Source: Bacteroidia bacterium (lineage in GTDB: Bacteria; Bacteroidota; Bacteroidia; Cytophagales; Cyclobacteriaceae). Taken from it: a DNA stretch of 19,399 nt. The position numbers and the translations under genes were made by a program. Each line of letters begins with the position of its first letter. Positions within the stretch are counted from its first letter, which is position 1. The stretch lies in contig JANXRR010000073.1 in NCBI GenBank assembly GCA_025356795.1, forward strand, positions 1 through 19,399. Reading direction: 5' to 3'. This document shows, piece by piece, positions 1 through 8,700 of this stretch. Below the pieces are notes generated by a model. It was not told where the DNA came from. It searched no databases and saw only the letters and a program-made list of their open reading frames with translations.

Positions 1-791
1 TGATCTACATCATGGCCATCAACTGGCCCAAAGTATCTTAGGTTAAGTGATTCAAAAAGATTGCTTTGGCTTAATAGCGTTGATTTAATGCCGTTTTCAA
101 CTTTGGATACTATTTCTTGGGCACTTTTTCCAAAATGGCTCAGCTTGCCAAGCAAATTCCAAACATCGTCTTTGAATTTATTGTAAGTTTTTGAAGTAGT
201 AATGTCGGTTAAGTAATCTTTCAAAGCACCAACATTGGGATCGATCGACATGCAATTGTCATTGAGAATGATCAAAATATTGGTATCTGAAACTCCTGCA
301 TGGTTCAATCCTTCAAATGCCATTCCACCCGTGAGTGCACCATCACCGATAATTGCAACGTGTTGTTTTTGAAGGCCGAGGTATTTGGAGGCTACCGCCA
401 TGCCCAAGGCAGCCGAAACCGAGGTGGAAGAATGCCCTACTCCAAAGGAATCGTATTCGCTTTCTTTTCTTTTCGGAAACCCTGAAATGCCTTTGTAAAC
501 CCTATTTGTATAAAAAGAATTCTTTCTTCCCGTAAGGATTTTATGTCCGTATGCTTGATGACCAACATCCCAAACCAACTGATCTTCTGGGGTATTAAAA
601 ACATAATGCAGGGCTACTGTAAGTTCTACCACGCCCAAACTAGCACCAAAGTGACCTCCATAAACGGATACGTTATCGATAATAAACTGGCGAAGCTCTT
701 CACAGAATTCAACCAATTGAGATGGATCCAATTTTTTAAGATCGGCAGGGCTGTTAATATTGGCTAATAATTTTCCTGGGGTAATAAGCAT
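1..791 (-). CDS. dxs: 1-deoxy-D-xylulose-5-phosphate synthase, N-terminal part (cut by window edge)
   Basis: Cytoplasmic thiamine-diphosphate enzyme that condenses pyruvate and glyceraldehyde 3-phosphate into DXP, the first step of the MEP isoprenoid pathway; DXP also feeds thiamine and pyridoxal synthesis. Translating the reverse strand from 791 gives an uninterrupted frame of 263 codons to the left edge. It starts MLITPGKLLANINSPADLKK, the usual Bacteroidota Dxs start. Visible family features are GGHFGASLG (about 45-53, with H47 at the place of the active-site His), WDVGHQAYGHKIL (about 74-86), GFPKRKESEYDSFGVGHSS, and the ThDP/Mg motif beginning GDG at 149-151 and ending at N177/N179 in NDNCMS. 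About 260 residues are visible of an enzyme that is usually 620-650 long; the transketolase middle and C-terminal domains lie outside. Divergent from scpA. No frameshift is seen. Very sure of the family. Confidence 0.97.
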   Translation of the reverse strand, partial: MLITPGKLLANINSPADLKKLDPSQLVEFCEELRQFIIDNVSVYGGHFGASLGVVELTVALHYVFNTPEDQLVWDVGHQAYGHKILTGRKNSFYTNRVYKGISGFPKRKESEYDSFGVGHSSTSVSAALGMAVASKYLGLQKQHVAIIGDGALTGGMAFEGLNHAGVSDTNILIILNDNCMSIDPNVGALKDYLTDITTSKTYNKFKDDVWNLLGKLSHFGKSAQEIVSKVENGIKSTLLSQSNLFESLNLRYFGPVDGHDVD

Positions 792-874
792 CGCTTTTTT
801 ATACTTTATTAAAGTTAAATCTTTAACAAGCTATTATTCAAAGTGTTTAACATAATAAAAGAGGTGTAATAACA

Positions 875-882
875 CAAAAATA
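875..882 (-). promoter_or_regulatory. Candidate -7 element for dxs
   Basis: On the minus strand this reads TATTTTTG, which fits the Bacteroidetes -7 consensus TAnnTTTG, and lies about 80 nt ahead of the dxs start. I find no TTG at the expected 19-21 nt upstream. In AT-rich DNA such an octamer can occur by chance, so this is a weak call. Confidence 0.3.
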
Positions 883-967
883 GATTATTTTAAATGGTTT
901 ATAACTTTGTCAATTCTGCAATAAATATTTAAAATGGCTTGAAGCCTGAAAATGAACAATTCTACTT

Positions 968-975
968 TAATTTTG
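968..975 (+). promoter_or_regulatory. Candidate -7 element immediately ahead of scpA
   Basis: TAATTTTG matches the Bacteroidetes -7 consensus TAnnTTTG exactly. It ends only 4 nt before the scpA ATG at 980, so transcription from it would start at or next to the start codon and give a leaderless message. No TTG sits at the right distance for a -33 element (the nearest, 939-941, leaves a 26-nt spacer). It may be a chance match. Confidence 0.35.
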
Positions 976-979
976 CCTT

Positions 980-1750
980 ATGGACACACCAGAAAATTTT
1001 GAAGTAAAATTGCCTTTGTTTGAGGGGCCTTTTGATTTGCTGCTGTTCTTTATTGAGCGCGATGAGTTGGATATTTATGATATACCCATTTTTAAAATCG
1101 CGAACGATTTTCTAGAATACATCCGTCATTTAGAAACGTTGAATGTTGATGTGGCAAGTGAATTTATTTTAGTGGCTGCTACCTTAATGCGGATTAAATC
1201 TAAAATGCTGCTTCCTCGTCCTCAATTGGACGAAAAAGGAAATGAAATTGATCCGCGCGAGGAGTTGGTCAAGCACTTACTTGAATATAAAAAATATAAA
1301 TCCATCATTCCACTTTTTCACACTATGGAAGAGGTGGAGTTGCAAAAAGAGAAACGCGGCAATATTTTAAAAGAACTACGTGCGTTGGCCGAAAGCACCA
1401 ATGTGGAAGCGGAGCTCCAAGATATTGATCTTTTTAAATTGCTTACGGTTTTTGAAAAAGTTCTGAAACGGTCGGAGGAAGTGAAAAACAAACCAGTGCA
1501 CGAGGTAATTCAATATCCGTTTACGGTGGAAGGCCAAAAAGAATACATCAAATCTGTATTATTATCAAAATCAAAAGTAGCTTTTACCGAATTGTTTGAA
1601 AGTGGGCTCACTAGAATTGGTTTGATTTTTAACTTTTTGGCAATTTTAGAAATGTTAGCATTAGGGCAATTGAACATTCAGGTGGGTGAAGGATTTAATA
1701 ATTTTTGGATTACCAACCCAGGAGAAGTTGAAACGGCTTCTTCAAACTAA
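980..1750 (+). CDS. scpA: Segregation and condensation protein A (kleisin)
   Basis: ScpA is the kleisin subunit of the bacterial SMC condensin: it bridges the SMC heads and, with ScpB, organises and helps segregate the chromosome. The 256-residue product is normal in length for the family and begins with the hallmark ScpA N-terminus: FEVKLPLFEGPFDLLLFFIE at about 8-27, followed by DELDIYDIPI and the helical SMC-neck-binding segment with VAATLMRIKSKMLLPRP. The central part is charged and linker-like. The C-terminus (FTELFESGLTRIGLIFNFLAILEMLALGQ) is the winged-helix part that binds the SMC head. The next in-frame Met is around residue 67, inside the conserved domain, so 980 is the only sensible start. 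scpB is not next to it here. The desaturase gene follows after 20 nt, probably in the same transcript but without obvious functional connection. Confidence 0.95.
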   Translation: MDTPENFEVKLPLFEGPFDLLLFFIERDELDIYDIPIFKIANDFLEYIRHLETLNVDVASEFILVAATLMRIKSKMLLPRPQLDEKGNEIDPREELVKHLLEYKKYKSIIPLFHTMEEVELQKEKRGNILKELRALAESTNVEAELQDIDLFKLLTVFEKVLKRSEEVKNKPVHEVIQYPFTVEGQKEYIKSVLLSKSKVAFTELFESGLTRIGLIFNFLAILEMLALGQLNIQVGEGFNNFWITNPGEVETASSN

Positions 1751-1770
1751 TTATCTAAATTTCTAAAGAC

Positions 1771-2721
1771 ATGGAAATTCCCATTGTGCTCGAAAAAAGG
1801 AACAAACCGAAGTTGAGGTCTGAGGTTACCTTCATATTAATACACTTGATGCCACTGGCCGCTCTGTTTACAGGTGTAACTTTATTTGATTGGCTAATAT
1901 GTGTCTTCTTCTATTTCTTCAGAATGTTCTGGATAACAGGCGGCTACCACCGATATTTTGCTCATAAATCGTATAAAACATCACGCTGGTTTCAATTCGT
2001 AATTGCCTTCATGGCAGAAACCTCAGCACAGAAAGGAGCTTTATGGTGGGCCGCCCACCATCGCCATCATCATCGTCACAGCGATACTCCGGCTGATCCT
2101 CACTCCATGAAATTGTATGGATTTTGGTATTCGCACCTCGGTTGGATTGTTGGACCTGATTTTAAAGCAACTGATTTTAAAACCATTGGTGACTTTGCAA
2201 AATACCCCGAATTAGTTTGGCTAAATAAATATTATTTGATTCCACCCACAATGCTAGCGCTCTTTATAATGGCACTTGGCGGAATTGTTGATGGAGGCAG
2301 TGTAACTTTGATGTTTTCACACGTAGGCTTTTCTGCTTTATTCATTGGTTTCTTTTTAAGTACGGTAATTACTTACCATGGCACTTTTTCGATCAACTCT
2401 ATTATGCATAAGTTTGGAAACCAACGGTATGTTACTGGCGATGAATCTAAAAATAGTGTTTGGCTAGCTTTACTTACACTTGGTGAAGGCTGGCACAACA
2501 ATCACCATTATTACGAAGTGGCATCCCGTCAAGGATTTTTCTGGTGGGAGATTGACATTACCTGGTATATTCTGAAAGTTTTTTCTTGGTTTGGGTTGGT
2601 TTGGGATTTGAAAGGAGTACCAGACCACATAAAATTGTCCAAAGATAAAAAGCATGCACAAGAATTACGCAGAAAATTTGAAGGCACTAACCAATTACAA
2701 ACAGAAGATACCATTAATTAA
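1771..2721 (+). CDS. Membrane fatty-acyl (acyl-CoA/acyl-lipid delta-9 type) desaturase
   Basis: Integral-membrane di-iron desaturase that puts a cis double bond into saturated acyl chains, with a role in membrane fluidity. All three histidine boxes are present: HRYFAH at 60-65, HHRHHH at about 96-101 (fitting HxxHH), and HNNHH at 242-246 within GEGWHNNHHYY. Hydrophobic segments flank them: about 20-50 before box 1, and about 155-205 between boxes 2 and 3, which is the usual four-helix layout. The length of 316 residues is typical for bacterial members of the stearoyl-CoA desaturase family. Whether the substrate is acyl-CoA or a lipid-bound acyl chain cannot be told from sequence. It follows scpA by 20 nt and ends 72 nt before tRNA-Gly. 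No clear terminator follows it. Confidence 0.93.
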   Translation: MEIPIVLEKRNKPKLRSEVTFILIHLMPLAALFTGVTLFDWLICVFFYFFRMFWITGGYHRYFAHKSYKTSRWFQFVIAFMAETSAQKGALWWAAHHRHHHRHSDTPADPHSMKLYGFWYSHLGWIVGPDFKATDFKTIGDFAKYPELVWLNKYYLIPPTMLALFIMALGGIVDGGSVTLMFSHVGFSALFIGFFLSTVITYHGTFSINSIMHKFGNQRYVTGDESKNSVWLALLTLGEGWHNNHHYYEVASRQGFFWWEIDITWYILKVFSWFGLVWDLKGVPDHIKLSKDKKHAQELRRKFEGTNQLQTEDTIN

Positions 2722-2733
2722 AGAAGGTCATGA

Positions 2734-2764
2734 TTTGGAAATATACTTATGACCATTAAATTTG
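2734..2764 (+). promoter_or_regulatory. Bacteroidetes-type promoter for the tRNA unit
   Basis: TTTG (2734-2737), a 19-nt spacer, then TAAATTTG (2757-2764): both elements of the Bacteroidetes housekeeping promoter (TTTG, N19-21, TAnnTTTG) match without mismatch. Transcription would begin near 2768, about 26 nt ahead of tRNA-Gly. The -33 element lies inside a 6-bp inverted repeat, GGTCAT (2726-2731) and ATGACC (2749-2754). This is the best promoter match in the window. Confidence 0.75.
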
Positions 2765-2793
2765 CACTCCCTTAGAACGATTTAAGGGCAAAA

Positions 2794-2867
<74 letters not shown>

Positions 2868-2900
2868 AAAATAAAAGCACCGCAGGTGCTTTTATTTTTT
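2868..2900 (+). terminator. Strong hairpin with T-run after tRNA-Gly
   Basis: A 14-bp uninterrupted stem: the left arm 2868-2881 ends AAAAGCACC, the loop is GCA (2882-2884), and the right arm 2885-2898 starts GGTGCTTTT. The core stem GCACC/GGTGC is followed by TTTTATTTTTT, so it reads as an intrinsic terminator on the + strand. It lies between the two tRNA genes, so tRNA-Leu may be expressed only by read-through or from its own unrecognised promoter. It could instead act as a processing hairpin in a common precursor. Confidence 0.7.
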
Positions 2901-2905
2901 GGTTT

Positions 2906-2991
2906 GCCCGGGTGGTGGAATTGGTAGACACGCAGGACTTAAAATCCTGTGGCTAGTAATAGTCGTGCGGGTTCAATTCCCGCCCCGGGTA
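2906..2991 (+). tRNA. tRNA-Leu (anticodon TAA)
   Basis: An 86-nt class II tRNA. Acceptor GCCCGGG (2906-2912) pairs with CCCGGGT (2984-2990), with G-U as the terminal pair, and the discriminator is A. The anticodon stem is CAGGA/TCCTG with loop CTTAAAA, giving anticodon TAA at 2940-2942. A long variable arm (about 2950-2966) is as expected for Leu, and the T-arm contains GTTCAATTC. CCA is not encoded. It lies 39 nt after tRNA-Gly. Confidence 0.97.
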
Positions 2992-3063
2992 CTTTTGGAT
3001 AATCACTAGTAATTATCCCTTCAAATCCTTGAAAATCAGCCTCATTTAGGCTTACTTGTGGAT

Positions 3064-3099
3064 GTTAACCGATGAAAATCGGTTTTAACAATATTTTTT
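3064..3099 (+). terminator. Probable terminator of the tRNA unit
   Basis: Stem AACCGAT (3067-3073) pairs with ATCGGTT (3078-3084) across the GNRA tetraloop GAAA. The stem can be extended by GTTAA/TTAAC over a 2-nt bulge. A run of six T (3094-3099) follows. The T-run is displaced a few nt from the stem, so it is less ideal than the hairpin at 2868-2900. Only the + strand orientation has the T-run. Confidence 0.5.
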
Positions 3100-3184
3100 G
3101 CCATATACCATTGATTACTGTGATTTAAATCAGCTTAATCACAAAAATCATAACAATCAAAGGTTAAGACAATGGCTTTTATGC

Positions 3185-3619
3185 TTATTTTATTTCGGCT
3201 CTAGCAAAAACAACAGTGAAACGCTCGCACCAGATGTGCACAAATTTGTAAGGAGTGGTGTCAGTGTTGGCGGGCACGTTATAGCTCTGCATTCCAGAAG
3301 TAGACTTTAAGACGCCAAGCCTGATGTATTCCGTTGCATTAATGTCTTTGCTCAAGTATACTTTAAGATCAGGGCCGTCTTGAGAAGTAAACGTTTCGAA
3401 GTATACAACTTTGGTGCCATCAGCATCGTAAAGCTTTACCGCGCCACTGGCGGTGTGATTAATGCCTGCAAGCGTTCCTTGCTTCAGAAGTGTTGCTTTA
3501 GAAGGATCAAATGTTTCTGTAGTTAGTTGATTTGTTGCAGAGGTAGGGCTCGGATCAACCATTTCTTTTTTACATGAAATTAAGGAGATAAATAAAAGCA
3601 GGGTAAAAAGGCTTTTCAT
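3185..3619 (-). CDS. DM13-domain lipoprotein
   Basis: A 144-residue exported lipoprotein. A short hydrophobic signal (about 4-15) ends in the lipobox LISC with Cys16 as lipidation site, followed by KKEM and a polar linker rich in Ser/Thr/Pro to about residue 40. The rest is a single DM13-type domain: GTLAGINHTASGAVKLY (about 48-64), then FETFTSQDGPDLKVYLSKD, LGVLKSTSGMQSYNVP, and the closing VHIWCERFTVVFARAEI with the conserved Trp130-Cys131. DM13 domains have been proposed to take part in extracellular redox or electron-transfer reactions through this Cys; that is family knowledge and is not proven here. The gene starts 10 nt after the end of the upstream beta-barrel gene, so the two are likely co-transcribed and both in the outer envelope. 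Confidence 0.85.
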   Translation of the reverse strand: MKSLFTLLLFISLISCKKEMVDPSPTSATNQLTTETFDPSKATLLKQGTLAGINHTASGAVKLYDADGTKVVYFETFTSQDGPDLKVYLSKDINATEYIRLGVLKSTSGMQSYNVPANTDTTPYKFVHIWCERFTVVFARAEIK

Positions 3620-3629
3620 TTGTTAGTTG

Positions 3630-4364
3630 TTAAAATTTATAGGTAACGCCAATACTTGCCAAGAGAGATTTATTGCGAAAGCGATCATTTTCTTGTGGAA
3701 AAGTTTGCACCTTAACGGCCGATGTGTATTCTGTAAACAGAAACTGTGCGGCCAGTTTTACTCCCCATTTTTTATTGAAAAAATAGCTCCCGTAAAATTC
3801 TGAATTCAGGCTGCCTCGGTCGTTGTCACTCACCAGAAGTAAGTTAAAGGCCGTTGGCGATGCGGTCGTATTGTTTCCCTTATTGCCGTTGATATAATTG
3901 GCCGTGCTTGTCTTGCCAAAAGAGAATCCAATCAAATCGATGTTAAAGCCTAGTTGAATTTTTTTGGAAATTTTATATCCAAAATTAATAGCTGCATTTA
4001 ACGAATGCGTAGCCGCTGATTTTACAATGATCGAGTCTAGGTTGCCATTTATGTTATCTCGAAAAAGTATAAAAGGACTTGTGCTTCCAGAAGTGAGTTG
4101 AGCAGGAGCGGTAACAAAATATTGATTGAGACCAATGTAAGAGGTAAACCGCGCGCCAAACCCCATCTCAAAATTTTTTGACTTCGCCACTGTATAGTTT
4201 CGTAAAGCAAGAAATGATAAACTGCCTTGTTGATCGCCTAACGCAAGACTAGCATTCAGGCTTCTTTTCATTAAAGATTTTTCTTGTGCGAAAGATTCAA
4301 AAGCTAGCGTTAAGAAGACGAATAGTATAAGAATAAGCCTGATAATAGGTTTTACTTGGTTCAT
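3630..4364 (-). CDS. Outer-membrane beta-barrel-like protein, unknown function
   Basis: A 244-residue exported protein that I cannot assign to a named family. A basic and hydrophobic N-terminus (about 1-26) ends SFAQEK, a good signal peptidase I site. The mature part has many alternating amphipathic stretches with aromatic ends (NFEMGFGARFTSYIGL, HSLNAAINFGYKISKKIQLG, GSLNSEFYGSYFFNKKWGVK). It ends SLLASIGVTYKF with C-terminal Phe, the usual terminal beta-strand signature of outer-membrane barrels. The size suits a barrel of 8-12 strands. It lies 10 nt upstream of the DM13 lipoprotein and is divergent from the efflux operon across a 269-bp gap. A role as partner or scaffold for the DM13 protein is only an inference from position. 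Confidence 0.7.
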   Translation of the reverse strand: MNQVKPIIRLILILFVFLTLAFESFAQEKSLMKRSLNASLALGDQQGSLSFLALRNYTVAKSKNFEMGFGARFTSYIGLNQYFVTAPAQLTSGSTSPFILFRDNINGNLDSIIVKSAATHSLNAAINFGYKISKKIQLGFNIDLIGFSFGKTSTANYINGNKGNNTTASPTAFNLLLVSDNDRGSLNSEFYGSYFFNKKWGVKLAAQFLFTEYTSAVKVQTFPQENDRFRNKSLLASIGVTYKF

Positions 4365-4414
4365 AAGGTTTTAACAGACGCTTAATAACAATAGTTTTGT
4401 TCAAAGGGGGTATT

Positions 4415-4505
4415 TGTCATTAACGTGACACTAATTTTTTGGAACGTAAAGTCAATTTTTTTGTAATCAATGGAATAAATGGGGCATGATTGACATCTAA
4501 TGACA
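4415..4505. promoter_or_regulatory. TGTCA/TGACA motif cluster in the divergent intergenic region (possible operator)
   Basis: TGTCA (4415-4419), a 6-nt spacer, then TGACA (4426-4430), forms a perfect 5-bp-arm dyad with the architecture of a dimeric regulator site. TGACA recurs at 4491-4495 and 4501-4505, exactly 10 bp (one helical turn) apart. The region separates the efflux operon from the beta-barrel/DM13 unit, and no regulator gene is adjacent. Function is inferred only from the pattern. Confidence 0.35.
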
Positions 4506-4586
4506 ACAGAATTGGGGTTTTGCTTTCAGAAGTTAACCACACTTCATACTAAAATGACCGTCTACCAAGTTTATAAAATCAAACCA

Positions 4587-4594
4587 TAAATTTG
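4587..4594 (+). promoter_or_regulatory. Candidate -7 element of the efflux operon
   Basis: TAAATTTG matches TAnnTTTG exactly and lies 39 nt ahead of the adaptor start, giving a short leader of about 36 nt. No TTG is found 19-21 nt upstream, so the promoter would be weak or dependent on an activator. Confidence 0.4.
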
Positions 4595-4633
4595 CCGTTT
4601 TATACACCAACTTTGTAATTATAATTATTTTCT

Positions 4634-5689
4634 ATGCGCTTAATTTTCTGCTCACTTGTTGTTTTTGTATTCTTTCAAGGTCTTTTCATGGCCTGCTCCA
4701 AAAAAGAGGATAAGTCAGTTTTTATGCGCCCCAAAGGCCCTATAGGAGTCGAAGGTTTTATTGTTTTACCCAAGATGGTAAGCGAAAATGTGGAAGTGCC
4801 TGGCACTTTGTTACCCGTTGAAGAGACCCAAATCAGACCCGAAGTTAACGGGCGAATTATAACCTTAAATGTACCGGAAGGAACAGTTGTTGAGAAAGGC
4901 TTTGTACTCGCCAAACTTTTTGATCAAGACTTACAAGCTCAATTAAGAAAACTGCAAGTGCAACTTCAAATTAGCCAAAAAACGGTTGAGCGACAAAAGG
5001 AGTTATTAGCCATCAATGGTATTAGTCAGCAAGACTTTGACTTGATTGCGCTGAATGTCGACAATCTAAAAGCAGACATTCAAACTACTAAAATTCAAAT
5101 TAGTAAAACAGAAATTCGCGCACCTTATGAAGGTGAAATTGGTTTGAGAAATGTAAGTTTAGGAGCGTATATATCTTCCAACGATATTATTACAACATTG
5201 AGGCAGGTAAAGCAATTAAAGCTTGAATTTTCTATACCTGAAAAATACGCAAAGTTTATTAGCAAGGGATATGAAGTAAAGTTTAAAGTAGATGGAGGAG
5301 CTAAAACCCACCAAGCCAAAGTTATGGCCACTGAGGGCAATGTAGAGCAAACAACGCGCACCTTGAAAGTTAGAGCACTTGTAGAACAGGTAGATCGTGA
5401 GCTGGTACCAGGCCTTTTTGCAAAAGTGAATTTACAATTGGGCAAAAACTTGGAAGCTCTCATGGTGCCAACGCAAGCAGTAATTCCGAAAGCAAGAAAT
5501 AAGCAAGTTATTGTGCTTAGAAAAGACAGTGCACAATTTGTAACAGTAGAAACGGGCATAAGAGATTCTTCCTTTATACAGATTACTGCTGGCCTTCACA
5601 AAAGTGATACTGTTATTATCACTGGGCTAATGGCCCTTCGGCCAAATGCAAAAGTTAAGATTGTAAAAATAAATAGAGTAGAAAAATAA
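4634..5689 (+). CDS. RND efflux periplasmic adaptor (membrane fusion protein), lipoprotein
   Basis: Periplasmic adaptor that joins the inner-membrane RND pump to the TolC-like channel (AcrA/MexA family). Its 351 residues are normal length. The N-terminal signal ends LFMAC with Cys21 as probable lipid anchor, followed by SKKEDKS; Phe at -3 is unusual but tolerated in this phylum. The first half of the lipoyl domain is at about 63-97 (QIRPEVNGRIITLNVPEG, then KGFVLAKLFDQDL). The alpha-helical hairpin is at about 98-158 (QLRKLQVQLQISQKTVERQK and the return helix). The second lipoyl half begins at I161-R-A-P-Y-E-G-E-I-G. The beta-barrel is at about 185-265 and the membrane-proximal domain follows to the C-terminus. 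It is the first gene of a three-gene operon, with the pump starting 11 nt after its stop. Confidence 0.94.
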   Translation: MRLIFCSLVVFVFFQGLFMACSKKEDKSVFMRPKGPIGVEGFIVLPKMVSENVEVPGTLLPVEETQIRPEVNGRIITLNVPEGTVVEKGFVLAKLFDQDLQAQLRKLQVQLQISQKTVERQKELLAINGISQQDFDLIALNVDNLKADIQTTKIQISKTEIRAPYEGEIGLRNVSLGAYISSNDIITTLRQVKQLKLEFSIPEKYAKFISKGYEVKFKVDGGAKTHQAKVMATEGNVEQTTRTLKVRALVEQVDRELVPGLFAKVNLQLGKNLEALMVPTQAVIPKARNKQVIVLRKDSAQFVTVETGIRDSSFIQITAGLHKSDTVIITGLMALRPNAKVKIVKINRVEK

Positions 5690-5700
5690 ATTCCAACGTT

Positions 5701-8700
5701 ATGAACATCTCGGAATTAAGTATTCGAAGGCCGGTTCTCACGTTTGTGTTGAACATCCTTATTCTATTGTTTGGTTATATAGGCTTTACGTTTTTGGGAG
5801 TAAGAGATTATCCTGCAATCGATCCGCCCGTTATCAATGTATCTACTTCTTATGCTGGTGCAAATGCTGATATTATAGAATCACAAATTACAGAACCGTT
5901 AGAAAAATCAATTAATGGAATAGCTGGCATTAAAAATATTTCATCCACTTCTAGCGTAGGTACCAGCAATATCAGCATAGAGTTTGATTTAGGAATAGAT
6001 TTGGAAGCAGCGGCTAATGATGTGCGCGATAAAGTTTCGCAAGCCCAGCGATCGTTGCCTCAAGATCTTACATCAACACCCGTTGTGTCCAAAGGCGATG
6101 CAGGTGGAGAATCCATTATCACCATGACGGTTCAAAGTAACTCTCGTAATCCGTTACAACTTACCGAGTATGCAAATAATGTTTTGGTAGAGCGGCTTCA
6201 AACAATACCAGGTGTTAGCAGTATTCGCATTTGGGGTGAGAAAAAATATGCCATGCGAATTTGGCTCGACCCCGCCAAGCTTAGCGCTTACAGCCTTACT
6301 GCATTAGATGTACAACAAGCACTTAACAGAGAAAATGTTGAGCTTCCTTCTGGCAAGATTGCAGGTAATGCCACAGAGCTTACGGTTCGCACGTTCGGAA
6401 GATTATATACCGAAGAAGAATTTGAGGATGTAATTATTAAATCAAGTGAAATAGGCGAAATAAAATTGAAGGATATAGGCCAGGCAGTATTGGGTCCTGA
6501 AAATGAAGAGACAGCATTGAAGGAAAGCCGTGTGCCCATGATTGGGTTAGCTATAAACCCCTTGCCCGGTTCTAACTATGTTGCCATTGCTGATGCATTC
6601 TACAAACGGTATGCGCAAATCAAACTGGAGATACCCGAAGATATTAGGGTTAACATTATTATGGATCAAACCAAATTTATTACCCGATCCATTTCTGAAG
6701 TACAAGAAACGCTCGTGATTTCTATCATTCTTGTTGTGTTAATTATCTATCTCTTCTTCCGTGATTTTTTGATCGCCTTGCGACCCCTTATTGATATTCC
6801 TGTTTCATTGGTGGCTACATTTTTTATCATGTATGTTCTTGGCTTTTCAATCAACGTGCTTACCATGCTGGGCATTGTGCTCGCCACCGGGCTGGTGGTA
6901 GACGATGGTATTGTTGTAACCGAAAATATTTATAAAAAACTAGAACGGGGCATGAATAAATATCAGGCTGCTCAAGAAGGCTCGAAAGAAATATTTTTTG
7001 CGGTGGTCTCTACTTCAATTACACTGGCAGTTGTGTTTTTACCAATTATATTTTTACAAGGATTTGTAGGTAGGTTATTTAGAGAATTTGGAATTGTTGT
7101 GGCTGGCGCGGTATTGGTTTCTGCATTTGTATCATTAACATTAACACCGGTGCTAAGCGTGAAGCTTACTCGTAGCGCCCACAAGCATTCACGGTTTTAT
7201 AACTTTACAGAACCCTTCTTTGTAGGAATGGAGAGCGGCTACCAACGCTGGTTATCATCCTTCATGAAAATACGCTGGGTGGCTTTTGTAATTATCGCTC
7301 TTTGTGTAGGCTCCATTTATATTATTGGCTCCACTATTCAATCAGAATTGGCGCCATTGGAAGATCGCAATCAATTTAGGTTAGCGGTTAGTGCGCCCGA
7401 AGGAACATCGTATGACTACATGGATAACTATGTAGATAAGCTTACTCAGTTTGTCATGGATTCTGTTGGCGAGTATCGCACCGCATTATCAGTTACGGCT
7501 CCAGGTTTTACGGGTTCGGGTTCGGTAAATAGTGGCTTTGTAAGAGTTACCCTTAGCGACCCTAAAGAGCGCAAGCGTTCACAACAGCAAGTGGTAGATA
7601 TGGTAAGTAAAAACCTTGCTAAGTTTCAAGAAGGTCGGGCATTTCCCATTCAAGAACAAACTATCGCTGTAAATAGACGAGGAGGTTTACCTGTTCAGTT
7701 TGTTATCCAAAATAATAACTTCGATAAACTTCAAAAGGTGTTACCCAAATTTTTAGAGGCGGCCAACAATGACCCCTCCCTTCAAGGTATCGATATTGAT
7801 CTGAAATTTAATAAGCCAGAATTAAAAATTAAAATCAATCGTTTAAAGGCAACTCAATTGGGCATTAGTGTTCAAGATATTTCACAGACACTTCAATTAG
7901 CGTATAGCAACCTTCGCTTCGGTTACTTCACAAAAGAAGGTAAACAATATCAGGTAATGGGTCAAGTAACACGCATTAATAGAGATGATCCGGATGATTT
8001 AAAGAAACTTTATGTTCGCACAAAGTCGGGTCAGCTAGTTTCAATTGATAATGTAGTTTCAATTGAAGAATCAACAACACCGCCCTCGCTTTATCATTTT
8101 AATAGATATAAATCTGCAACAATTTCAGCGGGTCTTGCGCCAGGAAAAACAATAGGTGATGGAATTAAAGTAATGCAAGAAATTGCTAAGAAAGAACTGG
8201 ATGATACATTCACCACATCTTTAGCAGGCTCTTCGCGCGACTTTGCCGATAGCTCCAGCAATACCTCATTCGCTTTTATCCTAGCACTTGTTTTAATCTA
8301 CTTAATTCTGTCCGCACAGTTTGAAAGTTTTGTTGACCCATTAACCATTATGCTTACTGTGCCGTTGGCCATTAGTGGAGCTTTTATTTCTCTTTACATT
8401 TTTAAACAAACGCTGAATATTTTTTCAGAGATTGGAATGATTATGTTGATTGGTTTAGTAACCAAGAATGGAATTCTGATTGTGGAGTTTGCCAATAAGA
8501 AAAGAGAAGAGGGCTTGTCGCGAATAGATGCTGTATTAGAGGCTTCACGGTTACGTTTGCGCCCCATTTTAATGACAAGCTTAGCTATGGTGTTGGGCTC
8601 ACTGCCCTTAGCACTTTCATTGGGCGATGCGTCCACAAGTCGCATTCCATTGGGCATTGTGATTGTGGGCGGGGTCATGTTTTCATTAGTGCTCACACTT

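Noticed and set aside
300..767. Several short forward-strand open frames in the left end
   Set aside because: They are antisense or out-of-frame shadows of dxs, whose reverse frame is intact and strongly recognisable across the whole stretch.
2997..3018. Hairpin GGATAAT/ATTATCC after tRNA-Leu as terminator
   Set aside because: It is AT-rich with an 8-nt loop and no following T-run; the hairpin at 3064-3099 is a better candidate.
5125..5559. A 144-codon reverse-strand open frame inside the efflux adaptor gene
   Set aside because: It lies wholly within a well-supported coding region, has a composition typical of antisense translation and no recognisable domain.
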